A stretch of DNA of 64,000 nt from Aquarana catesbeiana (GCF_042186555.1 NC_133325.1:673371640-673435639), one strand, 5' to 3'; positions 1 through 15,249 are shown, counted from the first letter of the stretch. Numbers and translations are program-made. Notes: a model not told the origin generated them from the sequence alone.

Positions 1-188
1 TTTCCTTGCTGTCTCAGCCAATGAGGGAGAGTCCCGGGCAGCCGAGACTCACGTGCCACATCGCTGGATCAAGATGGACTCAGGTAAGTGTTAAGGGGGC
101 TGCTGCACACAGAAGGCTTTTTATCTTAATGCATAGAATGCATTATGATAAAAAAAAAAAAAAAAACCCTTCTGCCTTTGCAACTCCT
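1..188 (-). mobile_element. T2-like MITE, GTTGTAAAGGC subfamily, cut by the window edge
   Basis: The right terminus CCTTTGCAACTCCT is followed by TTAA (189-192). The interior carries the subfamily's hairpin TTATCTTAATGCATAGAATGC and a CAGGTAAGT motif at 81-89. It is the reverse orientation of the copy at 26042. Confidence 0.75.
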
Positions 189-192
189 TTAA

Positions 193-950
193 AGTGTCAG
201 TAAACCCATTTTTGTGTATGATTTTTAAAAGTATGAAGTAGGTAGCACTTCCACCTGGCAGCACAAGAGTCGTCAGTTGCAATCCAAACCTCGGCACTAC
301 CTGCCTAGTTTGCAGCGCGTGCATGCCTGGTGGCTCTTAAAGGCCCGACATGCCCATACGGGATTTTGCGCACTCGTGCCACTTTGCCGACGTATGTCGG
401 CGTGAGCCGGTCGGCAACTGGTTAAGCTGGCTATACATTATACAATTTTCTTATCCAATATCCTTTAGATTTACCTTCGACTATGTTACGCAAGGGCCTG
501 TCTGATTGCGTACAAATTGAAAGTGTTTAGGTTTGACCTCATATGTAGTTTTGGTAAATCTAAAATTGTACAAGAAAGTTGTATAATGTATGGCAAGCCT
601 TAATCCCAGCAGGCAAATTACATTACAGCTGCACTCAAAACAAAAACAAAACAAAAAAATGAAGAAAATGAAATATAAATCTAAAAGCAAAATTATTAAT
701 AAATTTGCGTCATGTGGGGTGGCTCTAGCAGGGATGATTGATGGAGGCTCTTCTAGCTGCTCCATAGGACACAGTATGCAGAGGTTTGCTGGGCCGCTTC
801 CAAAGGATGATTGGAAGCAGCTCCTCCAGGGGGCCTCTCTGACTTCCTGAAGTGAGATCTGCAGATTGCGTCAGAGGTTTCCCTGATTGCTCCGCCCGCC
901 GATCGCACAGTGTTATGACCATGATATATAGAAGCACAAAAAAAAGTGTG
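193..950. other. No supported feature
   Basis: Intergenic or intronic sequence with a degenerate GC-rich repeat tail (300-420), then AT-rich DNA. I see no gene. Confidence 0.5.
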
Positions 951-2624
<1,674 letters not shown>

Positions 2625-2628
2625 TTAA

Positions 2629-3660
2629 CCACTTCATCCACGAAACAGGCCATTTTTTGTAATACAGCACTGCGTTAGTTTACCTGACAATTGTGCGGTC
2701 GTGCGATGCTGTACCCAAATAAAATGTATGTTCTTTTTTTCCCCACAAATAGAGCTTTCTTTTAGTGGTATTTGATCAACTTTGCGTTTTTTATTTTTTT
2801 CGCTATGGACAAAAAAAGACTGATTTTGAAAAAAAATTAAAATATAAAATTATTAAATTTTACTTTCTGCTATAAAACATACCAACAAATTAAAAAAAAA
2901 AATCTAAATTTCTTCATAAATTTAGGCCAATATGTATTCTGCTACCTATTTTTGGTAAAAAACAAAACAAACAAACCAATAAGCATATATTGATTGGTTT
3001 GCACAAAAGTTATAGCGTCTACAAAATAGGGGTAAGATTTATGGCATTTTTATTTTTCAAGTAATGGCGGTAATCAGTGATTTTTAGCGGGACTGCTACA
3101 TTGCAGTGGACAGATCTGACACCTAACTGACATTTTTGAAACTTTTTTGTTTTGGGAACCAGTGACATTATTACAGTGATCAGTGCTAAAAATATGCACT
3201 GACATTGTACTAATGATGCTGGCAGGGAAGGGGTTAACATCAGGGGCGATCAAGGGGTTAAATGTGTTCCCTCAGTGGGTTTCTACACTATTAGATTTTC
3301 TGCATAATCTGCATAAAATCTCATAGTGTGTATGGGGCCTAACTGTGTAGGGGGATGGGCTGCCTGGGACAACACACAGATCTGTCTTCCTGCATAGCAG
3401 AAAGACAGGATCCCCGTGTCATCCCCTGACAGAACACAGATCTGCCTTGTTTACTATGGCAGATCCCCGTTCTGTCTCTGCAGGGAACGATCGCGGGTGG
3501 CTGGCGGACATAGAGTCCACTGGACCCACTGATTGGCTCCCCCCGATGGCCAATGGGTGCACACACGCACCCACAGAACCCTGTGCACGAACCAACGTAC
3601 ACCTACGGCGATTTGCGCAGCCGAGCCAACCGGCGACAGTATAACTGCAGTGGCTGGTCT
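2629..3660. repeat. TTAACC-type long interspersed repeat, right end worn
   Basis: It starts TTAA|CCACTTCATCC and contains ACAAATAGAGCTTTCTTTT, the TTTGATCA...TTTTTATTTTTT..CGCTAT block and GGGAAGGGGTTAACA, all shared with the copies at 34.7, 60.5 and 61.9 kb. The right terminus cannot be placed exactly. Confidence 0.65.
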
Positions 3661-3807
3661 GCAAGAGGTCCAATGTAATATAATGTGGTGCTTAACCTTT
3701 TGAAGAGGGAGGGCTATGTGAGTGATTTGGTAACTTGTTGTGGGCCACAATTAAATGTTTCAGAATTTAATTTTTTTTTATTTTGAATAGCATAATGAAG
3801 ATTTTAC

Positions 3808-4226
3808 AGTGGTTGTATACCCTTTACAACTAGTTTTTACTACAGGCGAGCCTATAATTAGGCTTACCTGCTGCTACACTGGATATTTCCTATCCAGTTT
3901 AGGAGATATCCCCTGTATTTGCATGTGCCGACGTCATCAGCACATGTGCACTTAAGCAAAGGCACGTGCGTGCCATTGCTTCAGTTGGACTGTGCCGTTA
4001 CCGGCGGCTCCCGCGCGCATGCTCCGGCCAATCACAGCGCCGGAACCGCGATACCCCCAAGTAACCCCCAGGAGAGATGTCGGCCGCCAGAGCAGTGAAC
4101 CAGGACCAATGCGGGGGCTTCGATCTCAGTTCAGTAATTCATAACGAGCTAGTATGCTATGAGTACTAGCTCATTATGCCTTTGTCTTGCAGATTTTTTT
4201 TTTTTTTTTTAGGCTTTACAACCACT
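3808..4226. mobile_element. T2-like MITE (419 bp)
   Basis: AGTGGTTGTATACCC at the left follows TTAC, a decayed TTAA. The right end GCTTTACAACCACT is followed by TTAA. The middle is GC- and CpG-rich (3960-4100), as in related copies. Confidence 0.75.
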
Positions 4227-4924
4227 TTAAACAATCAGGATCATCATTTTCCATGGGACCAATCCCCATCGGATGTTTACTCGCTGTTTAATCACAAAAA
4301 GTAAGAGTGGATGACACGAGTGAACACCGACTTTGTTTACTTTTTACAACAGCACAGAGACAATGTTCATAGGTGTAGTAAAAGCTTATCTCAATCATGG
4401 GGTTTTACCGCCCCAAATCACAAATGTTAATTAACCCCTAATGACCTGAGCCCCCAATAAGGCTGCTTTCACACTGATGCGCTGTGGTTTACCTTCACTT
4501 TGCCTAAAGCCCCGTACACATGGGCCGAATGACATCAGCCGGTTCAATAAAAACCGTCCGGCATTTGACATGTGAGTATGTCAGCCGGTCCGACAAAAGC
4601 CGGACATTTTATAAAGCTATTATTAGTCATGTTTTATTAAACAAAAACACTGGCTTTGCACACACACAAATAAATTTATTTTTAAATTGTTTCTTGGCAT
4701 TTCATAGCACGTTTACTGATGCATGTCACAAATGCACAGCAGCCTGTAGCCGAGGACAAGGAACTTGTCCAGCACTGTAACCTGTTTAACTGTCATGTTA
4801 GCACTCGTGAACAAAACTCCTTTATCGTTAATCTTTAAATTATTTTTAACTTGTCCAATCTGACATATCTAACTGTACAATAGTTCAGTTTGTGATTTCA
4901 TCCCAACACGGATTCTACTTTCCA

Positions 4925-6531
4925 TCAACCCCTTCCCAAGTGTACGCAGATATGCGGCCTCGGCTTTAGGAGGTTATACTGGGATGATGCCCGCAGCTGC
5001 ACCGTTTTTTAGAGCGGGCGATCGGCTATCCAGGGATAACAACTGATGCGGCTAAAAGCCGCTCGATTGTTATCCTGGAGGAGTGGGAGGGGACATCCTC
5101 CCGCCGCTCCTACCGGGCCTCCCGTCCCACCGGGAGACCTGATCCTCGATCCGCCACTTCCGGCGGCTAGAGACAGACTGGCACGAAGCCGAAGACGGCT
5201 TCATTCCAGTCTTCTCTCTGTAAACACGGAAGTGACGTCATAACGTCACTTCCTGTTTACTCGGCTGCCAATGGCGCCGGTTTTTAAAAAATATACAGTA
5301 TTCAGAATCGCCCTTTTCGGCGATCTGAATACTCTGAAGTGCAAAGGAGGGATTGATCCCTCCATAAAGAGTACCTATCACCACCTATTGCTATCACAAG
5401 GGATGTTTACATTCCTTGTGACAGCAAAAAAAAAAACAAAAAAAAAACAAAAAAAAAAACAAAAAAAAAGCCAACAATGTAAAAAAATAAAAAGAAATGA
5501 AATAAAAAAAAAAACTGTTTAAAGCTCCCCCGTGAGCTCGTGCTGCAAAGAAACGCATACAGAAGTCGCGCCCGCATATATAAACGGTGTTCAAATCACA
5601 CGTGAGGTATCGCCACGATCCTCAGAGTAAGAGCAATAATTCTAGCACTAGACCTTCTCTGTAACTCTAACCTGGAAACCGTTATATTTTTTTTTAAATG
5701 TCACCTATGGAGATTTTTAGGCGGCGTAGTTTGTCACCATTCCATGAGTGTGTGCAATTTTAAAGCGTGACATGTTTGGTATCTATTTACTCGGCGTAAC
5801 ATCAGCTTTCACATTACAGTATACAAAAAAAATTGGGCTAACTTTACTGTTTTTCGTTTTTTTTTTTTTTTTAAATCATGAAAGTGTCTTTTTCCCCAAA
5901 AAGTTGCGTTTAAAATACCGCTGCACAAATACCGTGTGACGTAAAACATTGCAACAATTACCATTTTATTCTCTAGATTCTCTGCTAAAAAAAATATACA
6001 TGTTTGGGGGTTCTAAGTAATTTTCTAGCAAAAAATACAGATTTTAACTTGTAAACACCAAATATCAGAAATAGGCTTATGCCGCGTACACACGACCGGT
6101 TTTGCCGTCTGAATAAACTCCGAAGGTTTCTCCGACGGATTTCCATTCAAACGGTCTTGCCTACACATGTTCAAACTAATGTTCGACCAAAGTCCGTCCA
6201 GAACGCGGTGACGTACAACACGTACGGACGGGACTAGAAGAAGGAAGTTCAATAGCCAGTAGCCAATAGCTTCCATCTCGTACTTGCTTCAGAGCATGCG
6301 CCGTTTTTGGTATGTCGGAACAGCATACAGACGAGCGGTTTTCCCGATAGGAATTGGTTCCATCAGAAATATTTAGAACATGTTCTATTTCTAGGTCCGT
6401 CAGAATTTTTGTAAAAAAAAAAAAAGTCAGATGAGGCACACACACGATCGGAATAGACGATGAAAAGCTTCCGTCGGACTTTTTCTGTCGGACATTCCAC
6501 TCGTGTGTACGTGGCTTTAGTCATGAAAGGC
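4925..6531. repeat. TTAACC-type long repeat with a nested Harbinger-like MITE
   Basis: It begins CAACCCCTTCCC and ends ...GTCATGAAAGG near a TTAA at 6532. Internal blocks (TATCACCACC, GTGAGGTATCGCC, GATTTTAACTTGTAA) recur at 53.6-54.1 kb. It is split by the element at 6080-6516. Confidence 0.6.
6080..6516. mobile_element. Harbinger-like MITE, TTA duplication, nested
   Basis: Termini TGCCGCGTACACACG and the inverse of AGCCACGTACACACG, with TTA on both sides (6077-6079, 6517-6519). Comparison with the uninterrupted relative near 54125-54145 (AAAGGTTTAGTCTTT) confirms the insertion point. Confidence 0.75.
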
Positions 6532-6651
6532 TTAAGGAATATGTTTGCCCTTTGTCCAAGTTAAAATACAACTTCGGGCAGCCTATCAAAAAAAAAAAAA
6601 AAAAAACAAAAAAAACAACAATGGTTACGCAAGTTCTAACAGTTTGATGCT

Positions 6652-6900
6652 TAACCACTTAAGTACCAGCCTGGATATGCCCCTTCATGCTTCAGTTTTC
6701 AGTGTTGTGATTCTTTGACTGACAGCTGCTCTATCATGCAAACTGTGAAATGAATTGTATGTCAACCCCCAAATGAATTTTATCTTTTTTTGAGACCGAC
6801 AGCGCTTTTTTTTGGTGGAATTTAATTACCACTACTTTTTACTATATAAAAAAAAGACAATCAAAAATGTGGGCTTGCTTATAATAATCTTAAAAAAATA
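6652..6900. repeat. TTAACC-type repeat fragment
   Basis: CTTAACCACTTAAGTACCAG at the start, then the shared GCTTTTTTTTGGTGG and TTACTATATAAAAAAAAG blocks. It is truncated on the right. Confidence 0.5.
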
Positions 6901-7043
6901 AAATGAATCCCAAAATCATTGGCGATTAGTGGAATCTACAAGAGGACAGAGACGGCTCCTGCTGTTCCAGCACACTGAGGAAAGGCTACTCTGTCCCTTG
7001 GGTGTAAAGCTGACCATGCACCCTAGGCCACATGCACACTGTG

Positions 7044-7415
7044 CATACCCCCCAATTGTCCCCGATTTCAAGGGACTGTCCCCGATTTGGAGCAGTGTCC
7101 CTCATTGTCCCTCATTTTGGTCTGATCTATATAGTTGTATATAAAATGAACTTTTTATCTTTCAAAAAGTGTTTCCCAGTGCTAAACCTTTATACAATTT
7201 CTAAATTGTTACAACTGTAAACTTCAAAAGCCAATATAAAGGAATAGTGGTGGTAAAAAAAATAAATATAAAAAAAGCACATGTGGGTTTAACCAATCTT
7301 TTTTTTTTTTTTTAATAGTTTTCCTTTAAGGGGGTGTGGCAGGGTTTGTGTCCTATGCCTACATACATTTGATAATAGGTGTCCCTCTGTACCATCTTGA
7401 AAAGTTGGGAGGTAT
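7044..7415. mobile_element. hAT MITE, CATAGCTCCC family
   Basis: Left terminus CATACCCCCCAATTGTCCC, right terminus GTTGGGAGGTAT. Flanking 8-bp repeats ACACTGTG and GCACTGTG differ by one base. Length is 372 bp. Confidence 0.8.
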
Positions 7416-7424
7416 GCACTGTGG

Positions 7425-7596
7425 GGTTGATTTACTAAAACTGAAGAGTGCAAAATCTGGTGCAGCTCTGCACAGAAACCAATCAGCTATCAGGGTTTGT
7501 TTTGTAAAAGCCTAATTGAACAAGCTGAAGTTAGAAGCTGATTGGTTACCATGCACAGCTGCACCAGATTTTGCTCTCCAGTTTTAGTAAATAAAC
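7425..7596. mobile_element. Inverted-repeat MITE (GATTTACTAAAACTG family)
   Basis: The left arm TTGATTTACTAAAACTG..GAGTGCAAAATCTGGTGCAGCT mirrors the right arm AGCTGCACCAGATTTTGCTC..CAGTTTTAGTAAAT, giving arms of about 45 bp. A fragment lies at 57450-57560, and another copy, split by TTAA elements, lies at 60413-61453. Confidence 0.8.
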
Positions 7597-7599
7597 TAT

Positions 7600-10500
7600 A
7601 TTTTTCTATTTTCTCCTACAGAAGTTTAGAAGCTGAAAAACGTTGTTTTTAAATGCGCGTTCACAAGTCTGGTGTTGATGCATTCTATTGGCCAGAATGT
7701 TAATTCAAATGTATTAACGCACATAAACATGCCTAGCAATAACACGCATTTAAGTGTTTTCTATATTCAAGAGCTGCTCTCCTGGTGGGTTTTTTTTTTC
7801 TGGTGGGGTCTGCCTCTAAATCCCTATAAGTGTGCATGGACACACAGGATAACATGGATGGGGCATTTAGAGGGAGAAAAAAAAAAGAGCTCCAATGCCT
7901 GTAAAAGCAGCATTTCTGAGCTCAAGTGTGCTCTGAGCCCTTCTAATCAGATTGTCATACATGTTCCTGCATACATCCTTAGATGTTGATTTCAGTGTCT
8001 AGGTGTCCCAAATCCCATGGAAAATTTTTATGCAAAGTTCAATACATCCTGAGAGCTTCTAGAGCTGGCCTTCCTCCTGGCATCACTATAATGGGTAGCC
8101 TTCTGGTCCATTCACACCAGCTGTATGCATTACTGCTGATATGTGCTGGAAATAGCAGTGGCAATGCTATAAGAGGAGCACATTGCAAAGATTACTTCTT
8201 TTGCAACCTTTATTAAAATGTCAAAAAGTCACATTTCATTAGAGTGTGTTGGCAGCAGCACAATGTGATGCAATGGATTGACACACTACACTGAAAGAGC
8301 ATTGGATGTGGTACTTTTTTTTTTTTCTTTTAACACACACCTTCATAGCACGGCAGTGTAACCTGACATGATAGAGGAGCAAAGCTTTGTGCCTCGTCTA
8401 TATGCGTTCAGGCCAACATATCTTGTATGAACAGTCCCCTGACCATTGGGAAAGTGTCGGTGGAAGGGCTGGGCCTACCAGGACCTGTATTATAATGCAG
8501 CCCATTCCTCACTTTTTCATAAAGCCATGTTCAGTTTAAAATCAAATGAATAGTGTGCAAAAAAAAAAAAGTCATAATGGTGCAAAATCATCCTTAAAAT
8601 TGTTGACTTCATTTTGTGAAGTCCCGTTTTGTGCAATCTAGGTACATGTATATCATTTCAGTAACTCCGCTAACAATTACCCACCACAGATGTCTCTGTA
8701 TCAAAGCATGTAAGAAATATTGCACAAATTAGTAAATGTAATAATAAAATACAAGAAAACAAAAAACACACAAATAATTACTATAAAGTTTATACCGGGC
8801 ATTCAGTCTGCAAAATCCAGCAGAGATTAGGAAAAGGGGGCATTCCTATATCTACTAAAAAAAAAAAAAAAATCAATATAGAAAGACATCCATCTAATAT
8901 GTGAGGGTGTATTTATACTAATCAGCACAAGGTTTTGAAATAATCTATCAGGACATTGCCAGGCTTTGAATTTGATCATCACAAAGTCAGACACTTTTTT
9001 TTTTTTTTTTCATATACTGCAAAAGATGATGTAATGTACATGCTCAACAATTTGCAAATGCTTTAATATTACAACACGACTCTGTGTCATACCTGTATAC
9101 TCCGCAAAGGTATTTAAAGTAAACCTGCTCTCAAAAAAACTATGTACCCTACCACCCAGACATCTCCTTTGTAAAATGCTAGTTGCCTGGCTATCATTCT
9201 GATAAAATTGTTTCCATAAGTACACCAATCAGAGTTTTGATTTCATTTGATACCTGCTTGTTCCAGACAGTGACTCAAACGGTTATATTAGTAATGGTTT
9301 AAACACCAAATTATAGCAATCAATAACATGCAAGAAAGGTAATTAGTTCCCCCAATAAAGTCAATGCACAGAAATGATTTTCAAAATAGTAAATGTACTT
9401 GCAGACAACACAAAATGCCAACCACAGTGGCCACACATGGATCGATATTCAGTCGGTCCATGCTGCATTTATGGACAAAGGGAAGAAAAAAAAAATTGTA
9501 TGAAATGTTGTCTTTTACATTTCTAAAGTTGGCCATACATAGATTGAAATTCAGCTAAATCGATTCGATCCCTGTGGCCACTGCCTCCCACTCGACAGCC
9601 CTCAATTGATATATTAAGCCTAGGTTCACACTGGTGCGGTGTGGGGAATTGCATGTAATTCGGACAGGAATCGCACCGCATTCCTGTTCAAATCACACAT
9701 GATTCTTTGGAGTGCGATTTGAGCCCTTCCATTTTATATGGGCTCAAACTGCAGCTCGGTACATGATATCAGTGAGTACTTGACCGAAAGTATTGGTACT
9801 CATACTCGCCGGTAAAAACAGTATTAGTGCAACGCTAGTACTTACCTCCAGGTATCCTACACAGGTGGTCCAGGGGTCCGCATCCCTCTGATCTGTCCCA
9901 GAAGCACTGGGGGTTATTGGTGGCTGCTGGGGAGAGGACAGAGAGGGTGTTCCTTCACCTTTTCATTTTTTCTGAAAAGGTGAACTTACACTTTAAGGAA
10001 AACCTGTAATTATAGGAGTGATGCGTCACCAGTGGCAGAGCTACCCAGGTGATTACCTCCGTTAATAAAACCTTTCACTCACTAGACTAGAATTTCAATG
10101 CTAGCAATGGAGCAGCATATTGCTGGTCTGGCCAGCAAGGAAAAGGTTAGTGGCCTTTTATAAACCCTGTCCTTGGTGTGATTGCTTACATCAGCCTTAA
10201 GGTGACCTCTGAACCCTGACATTCCAAGTAATAAACTTATTACTAGGTCACATTGTAACAACTTAACCATAAGCAGTGATTCCCACTGTTAAGCTGCATC
10301 TTTTTAGAATGACAAAATCCTGTGGCCTGATTACAAATGATAATTTAGGGTACTTTTATTATTGACTAAACGTTTTCAAAATTGCTCAGTACAGAAACTT
10401 CTACAACATATCTTTATTCTAGTGCCTTGACTTCAATGTTAATCATACAGACAGGTGTTCAGGATGTGTGCAAAAGGCTGAAAACACACAATCAACAATT

Positions 10501-11065
10501 GTAAAAAAACATGACCTGGCACACTATAGCTCTAGGTCATGTGGCCTGAAGAGTCTGCACATCGTACAGCAAGCATGTCAACCAGCTTTGCATCATTCCT
10601 TTTTACTATCAACTTTGACATCAGTAGTCCATAGCATTACTGCTGCAGCTTCAGATCACATGCTCTAGAAAAAGGGCTTTGAAATTTGCCTTGTCTGGCT
10701 GTGCGTCAAGCATTTGCTGAGTCCCACGGTTCGGGATGCCAGGAATGGGTACTGGACGGGAGATATATTTCCCCACTCTTTGGGTTAGAGAAAAGGAATA
10801 CCCTCCAATTTTGTGGGACTTTATGAATGGCAACATAGACAATATGCTCCAGGAAATATAAAAAAATACAAAACTTTATAAACAATAAAAATATTGTTAA
10901 AACATTGTGGCTAGATGCCCGAGTAAATTTGACAAAATTTGGAACATATAGCTAGAATCTCCAACCACAAATGCTGAACAATGATGCATGGTTAGGTGGG
11001 AGGTGACTTACATACCTCTATAAATCAGACATTTAGATAATTATCTTTTATTAAAGTTCTGCTAG
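7600..11065. other. Mostly unassigned DNA with repeat scraps
   Basis: Possible Harbinger-like left end at 9619 (CCTAGGTTCACACTGG) and a T2-like right end at about 9970-9988 (GTGAACTTACACT|TTAA). The rest has poly-A runs and short overlapping open frames without recognisable content. Confidence 0.45.
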
Positions 11066-11070
11066 CCTAA

Positions 11071-11493
11071 TGCCCTGTACACACGGTCGGATTTTCCGAT
11101 GGAAAAAGTGCGATCGGATTGTGTTGTCGGAAATTCCGATCGTTTGTGGGCTCCATTGGACTTTTTCCGTCGGAATTTCTGACACACAAAGTTTGAGAGC
11201 AGGCTATAAAATTTTCCGACAACAAAATCCGATCAGTTAAATTCCGATCGTGTGTACACAAATCCGACGCACAAAGTGCCACGCATGCTCAGAATAAATT
11301 AAGAGACGAAAGCTATTGGCTACTGCCCGATTTATAGTCCTGACGTACGTGTTTTACGTCACCGCGTTCAGAACGATCGGATTTTCCGACAACTTTGTGT
11401 GACCGTGTGTATGCAAGACAAGTTTAAGCCAACATCCGTCTGAAAAAATCCTAGGATTTTGTTGTCAGAATGTCCGATCATGTCTACAGGGCA
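11071..11493. mobile_element. Harbinger-like MITE, TAA duplication
   Basis: Termini TGCCCTGTACACACGG and the inverse of TGCCCTGTAGACATG, with TAA at 11068-11070 and 11494-11496. The interior repeats CCGATCG/TTCCGAC motifs in both orientations. Confidence 0.8.
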
Positions 11494-11839
11494 TAAGAGT
11501 TTATTAATGTATTTCCAGTACACCTAATGCACCCTGTCCTTGTTATGGAAAAGATTCATTGCATTGCTAGAACACAATTATTAATAAGAGCAAGTAGTAA
11601 CAACTGGATGAACTCTTTTTCATTGTAGTAGCTGTGTTTTTTTTCTTTTTCATTGTTTTGTGCTGTTTGAGCTGGGGAATGCCCAAAGGCTCTGTATTGT
11701 ATAACTTTTTCACAAAACCAATAAAAAGTATTTAAAAAAAAACAAAAAAAAAAAAAAAACACAACAACATTGTGGCTAGGAGTGATGTACAATGGTAACA
11801 GCATAGAAATGGGAGCATAACCTCAAACAACCAAGAAGA

Positions 11840-12068
11840 CTACAGGACCCCCCGCGGGGGGTCTATGCCACTCCCCCCCCCCCCCCCGCTGTCTGTCCTG
11901 ATTCCCTTACCGAAGGCGGCAGCAGGCAGCACCTGAGGACGGTTCGGCCTCGGGTGCCGACATCGCGGGCGCCCTGGACAGGTAAGTGTGCTTATTTTAA
12001 AAGTCAGCAGCTGCAGTATTTGTAGCTGCTGACTTTAAAAAAAAAAAAAAATTCGGCGGACCTCGGCT
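11840..12068. mobile_element. T2-like MITE, left-truncated
   Basis: It has CAGGTAAGT at 11979-11987, the hairpin AGTCAGCAGCTGCAGTATTT / GTAGCTGCTGACTTT, and right end CGGACCTCGGCT followed by TTAAG. The left end is lost in a C-rich run near 11870. Confidence 0.65.
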
Positions 12069-12151
12069 TTAAGAAGATATAAATTGGGACGAAGGCACTT
12101 CCATCCTTCCACCATACTCCTGTATCACTATTTGGGTTATGGTCTCATTAA

Positions 12152-12472
12152 AGCGGAGTTCCACCCATTTAAAAGTCAGCAGCTACAAAAAGTCTAGCTG
12201 CAGACTTTTAATAATCAGACACTCACCTGTCCCACGGTCCAGAGATGCGGGCGCAGAAAGCCTCGCTCTTCTCCCTGTCCTCTCCGATGGCATTCTAACT
12301 GTGGGCGCCCGGTCGTGATGTGAATGGCCGGGCAATTAACTGGGACCTGTGATGTGTCCCAAAAGATTGCAGGGAGGGAGGGGGAGAGGTGAACTTCCTT
12401 CCGGCCAAAGTGGCATGTCAGGGAGTCACCAGCACTTAAAGTGAAAGTTCCATTTTTGCGTGGAACTCCGCT
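12152..12472. mobile_element. T2-like MITE, CGGAGTTCCACCC subfamily (321 bp)
   Basis: AGCGGAGTTCCACCC at the left and its inverse GTGGAACTCCGCT at the right, with exact TTAA at 12148-12151 and 12473-12476. An internal CACTCACCTG reads as a donor-like motif on the minus strand. Confidence 0.88.
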
Positions 12473-12479
12473 TTAAGGG

Positions 12480-13614
12480 AGAGCTCAGGAGACATTGTTA
12501 GTACTATGGGTTCTCATCCATGCAGGATGAGGGGTTGCGGGATAGTCTGGTCAGAGAGGAGAGGACTGATTGTCAGTACTCCGTAGATTCAGAAGTCCTC
12601 AATTGGGACCTGGCATTCAGAGGTTCAGAGAGATTTGGGTGGCAAAGAACCTCCAAACCCCGATTACAGGGATTTTGGTCCTGAGAGGGTTAAACTGCTT
12701 GCAGTCGAGTCAAGAAAAGTGAAAAAAAAAAAAACAGCACCTGTCAGGTGGAATAGAGCAGAACAAAGCCCGTGAGCAATATGGATTAGCTTGTGACTAA
12801 AACATGGTTGCTGAACTGTCACGACCTCCTCTTTGAGGCAGAAAGAAGCATTCAAAAAGCCTGTTAAGAGACGAGTGTGACTGGTGGTGAGCAACTGAGT
12901 TGTTTCAAAAGCTAGTCATATACATCTAGATTCTCACACTTAGACCATGACTGAACAATGGAAAAATCAATTGATTCCCTCATCCAAACTAAACAGCATG
13001 GATAGAGGAATCTCCATTGGTGGCTATTGTTTACAGGCAGTAAGGGCACCCATGGCTGTCTGAATACTCAAATTATGGGCAGCAACAGGGATTGCAGGAT
13101 AAGAAGTAACCCCCCATGCTTCTATGGTTTTAAATATTTTTCCTTCATCTCTCCACAAACTTTTATACTGCTGAAGCCTCTTTTTACATATACCAGCTAT
13201 AATTTTGGTATATCGGTCCTTGATGTCTCTCGAGATCCTGTCTGCCTGAGGGAAGAAGGGTTCTTTTATTTCCCGGAAAGGATGGTCCAAGGAAACCCAA
13301 ACTGATGCACTATCTGTAAGGAACAAGTCAGCCGAGGCAGTTTCCAAGGCGATATCTCGTTTCCGTCTCCCTGGAAACGCGCTGGGATTCCTCCAATGGA
13401 ATATGTAATACAACTTCATGGTCTCTATAGACGCATTGTGCGGATTTACATTTCTGCACACAAAGTCATTAGCTAAAACAAGAAGCAATTGATAGCGTAG
13501 ATATTTCTCCTAGCTGTAGAATATCTCTATTTTCTTTGCCTTTGTGCACACAAGAACATGAAAGTAACAATTTACGACTTCAGAAATGCGGGTTTGCTTT
13601 ATTTCTATTTATTT

Positions 13615-13648
<34 letters not shown>

Positions 13649-13910
13649 TGTACATCTCTACACAGAATTTGAATAGAGCAAATCACACAAACCTGATTAT
13701 TTTTAATAAATTGCTATTTTCCCATTCCCCTGTATATGCAGACTTGTGTGATCTGTGGAGAATTACCCAATTTGTGGGTCCAGATCACATACGAATGCTA
13801 TTTTAAACACTTAATTATGAAATATGTTTAATAATGCAGCACTTGCATGGCCATGACATCCTATATAAAAACATGGTGGGGATATTTCTGGACATGACTA
13901 GCATTTTACA
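12480..13910. other. Unassigned DNA, including a short (TA)n
   Basis: A (TA)n tract at 13617-13645. A 154-codon minus-strand frame at 13024-13488 has no recognisable domain and is probably chance. Confidence 0.45.
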
Positions 13911-13918
13911 ATAAGACT

Positions 13919-14190
13919 CTGTTCGCACCGCTTCAACATGGGATCTGACTTGCGAGACCCCAAGCCAAATGACATGTCAAATTTAATGTTTCCATATGAG
14001 AGCCATCTTAGCTGATGCCACATTGCTCCGACATTAGAAAAGGTTCCTACGCTACTTTGGTCCAACTTGGATGCGATTTCATCCCTTGTACAGGCTCCTA
14101 AATAGCATCCAAGTCGATCAAGTCGGAAGGAAGTCGAAGGCAAAGTCGTACAACTTTGCTGTTGCAGCAATGTGAACCGAGCCTAAAATG
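13919..14190. mobile_element. Possible Harbinger-like MITE
   Basis: Left GTTCGCACCGCTTC, right AATGTGAACCGAGCCTAA, and internal AAGTCG/CGACTT repeats as in the element at 31.2 kb. Ends are not exact. Confidence 0.4.
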
Positions 14191-14440
14191 AATTTGAAAA
14201 TATAGAAGAGGGACTGCGTACAGGACCCACATGCATGTTCATATTTGTTAATGGAAGAAAGTGGAGAAAACGCTTGTTGCTTCCGGTTTCTGAGGTCACA
14301 GAGGGAGGGAAGGAACAGAAGTTCCCCCCACTCTTCACAGTGCATCCGATGTGACGGGTCGCATTGGCCCTGGGCTGCTTTGGGGGAAAGGCAGCGGGGA
14401 CTAGGAGACCAACCCTGCGATATGCATGCTATAGATAGAA

Positions 14441-14590
14441 CAGGGATATGCAATTAGCGGACCTCCAGCTGTTGCAGAACTATGAGGCATAGCAAGACTC
14501 TGACAGCCACAAGCATGACACCCAGAAGCAGAGGCATGATGGGATTTGTAGTTTTGCAACAGCTGGAGGTCCGCTAATTGCATATCCCTG
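14441..14590. mobile_element. hAT MITE, CAGGGATATGCAATTAG family
   Basis: Near-perfect 36-bp arms starting CAGGGATATGCAATTAGCGG. Flanks AGATAGAA and CTATAGAA agree at 6 of 8 positions. It is the sister copy of 26800-26958. Confidence 0.88.
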
Positions 14591-15249
14591 CTATAGAAGA
14601 TGGGTGAGCTGCATGTTAAAGCATTTTGTATTGTTTTTTCTTTTTACCAACCTGTGCGTTTGGTTTCAGAAATAAGTTCTGAAAATTATGCATGTAGCTC
14701 CAGGAAAATAAATAAATGTGCCAAAGTCAGCTGGCGGATTAATCATCCCGTTGCTAAGCATCTAAACAAACACAGGGAGCTCCTGACTTGAGATGGCCTA
14801 CATTGAAGATAGCTAGCTACACTTGTATGCCTAGCAGAGCAACACTTACACAACTCTTGTGGCACCAATAGCTGACGCTTTCTATTCCAAGTATACTTGA
14901 CAGTTAACAACAAAACATGAATCTAACCTACTGCTATTTATTTTGACACATAAAAAATGTTGCTCCTGATGGCAGAACAGATCTGCCCAAACTGTCCCCT
15001 AAGTTCACCATATATAAGCACCTAAAAGACCGATCCAAAAACTTCTGGAATTGCATTCAAGTGGCAAGTCTGAACAGAATTTTAAGGGCTTTTAAATTAA
15101 ATAAGTTGACTCAATGGTTGCAAAATTGAATACTCAGAGGAGCAACTTTTTGAATTGCCATACAAATATTTGGGGGGAAAAACCCTTTACTGGTGTATAT
15201 CTATATATAGCGGAAGACAACTTGCCATCTCTTGACCTTTATCTATTAA

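Noticed and set aside
13024..13488. 154-codon open frame on the minus strand
   Set aside because: No recognisable domain, an overlapping open frame on the other strand, and a length not surprising by chance in 64 kb.
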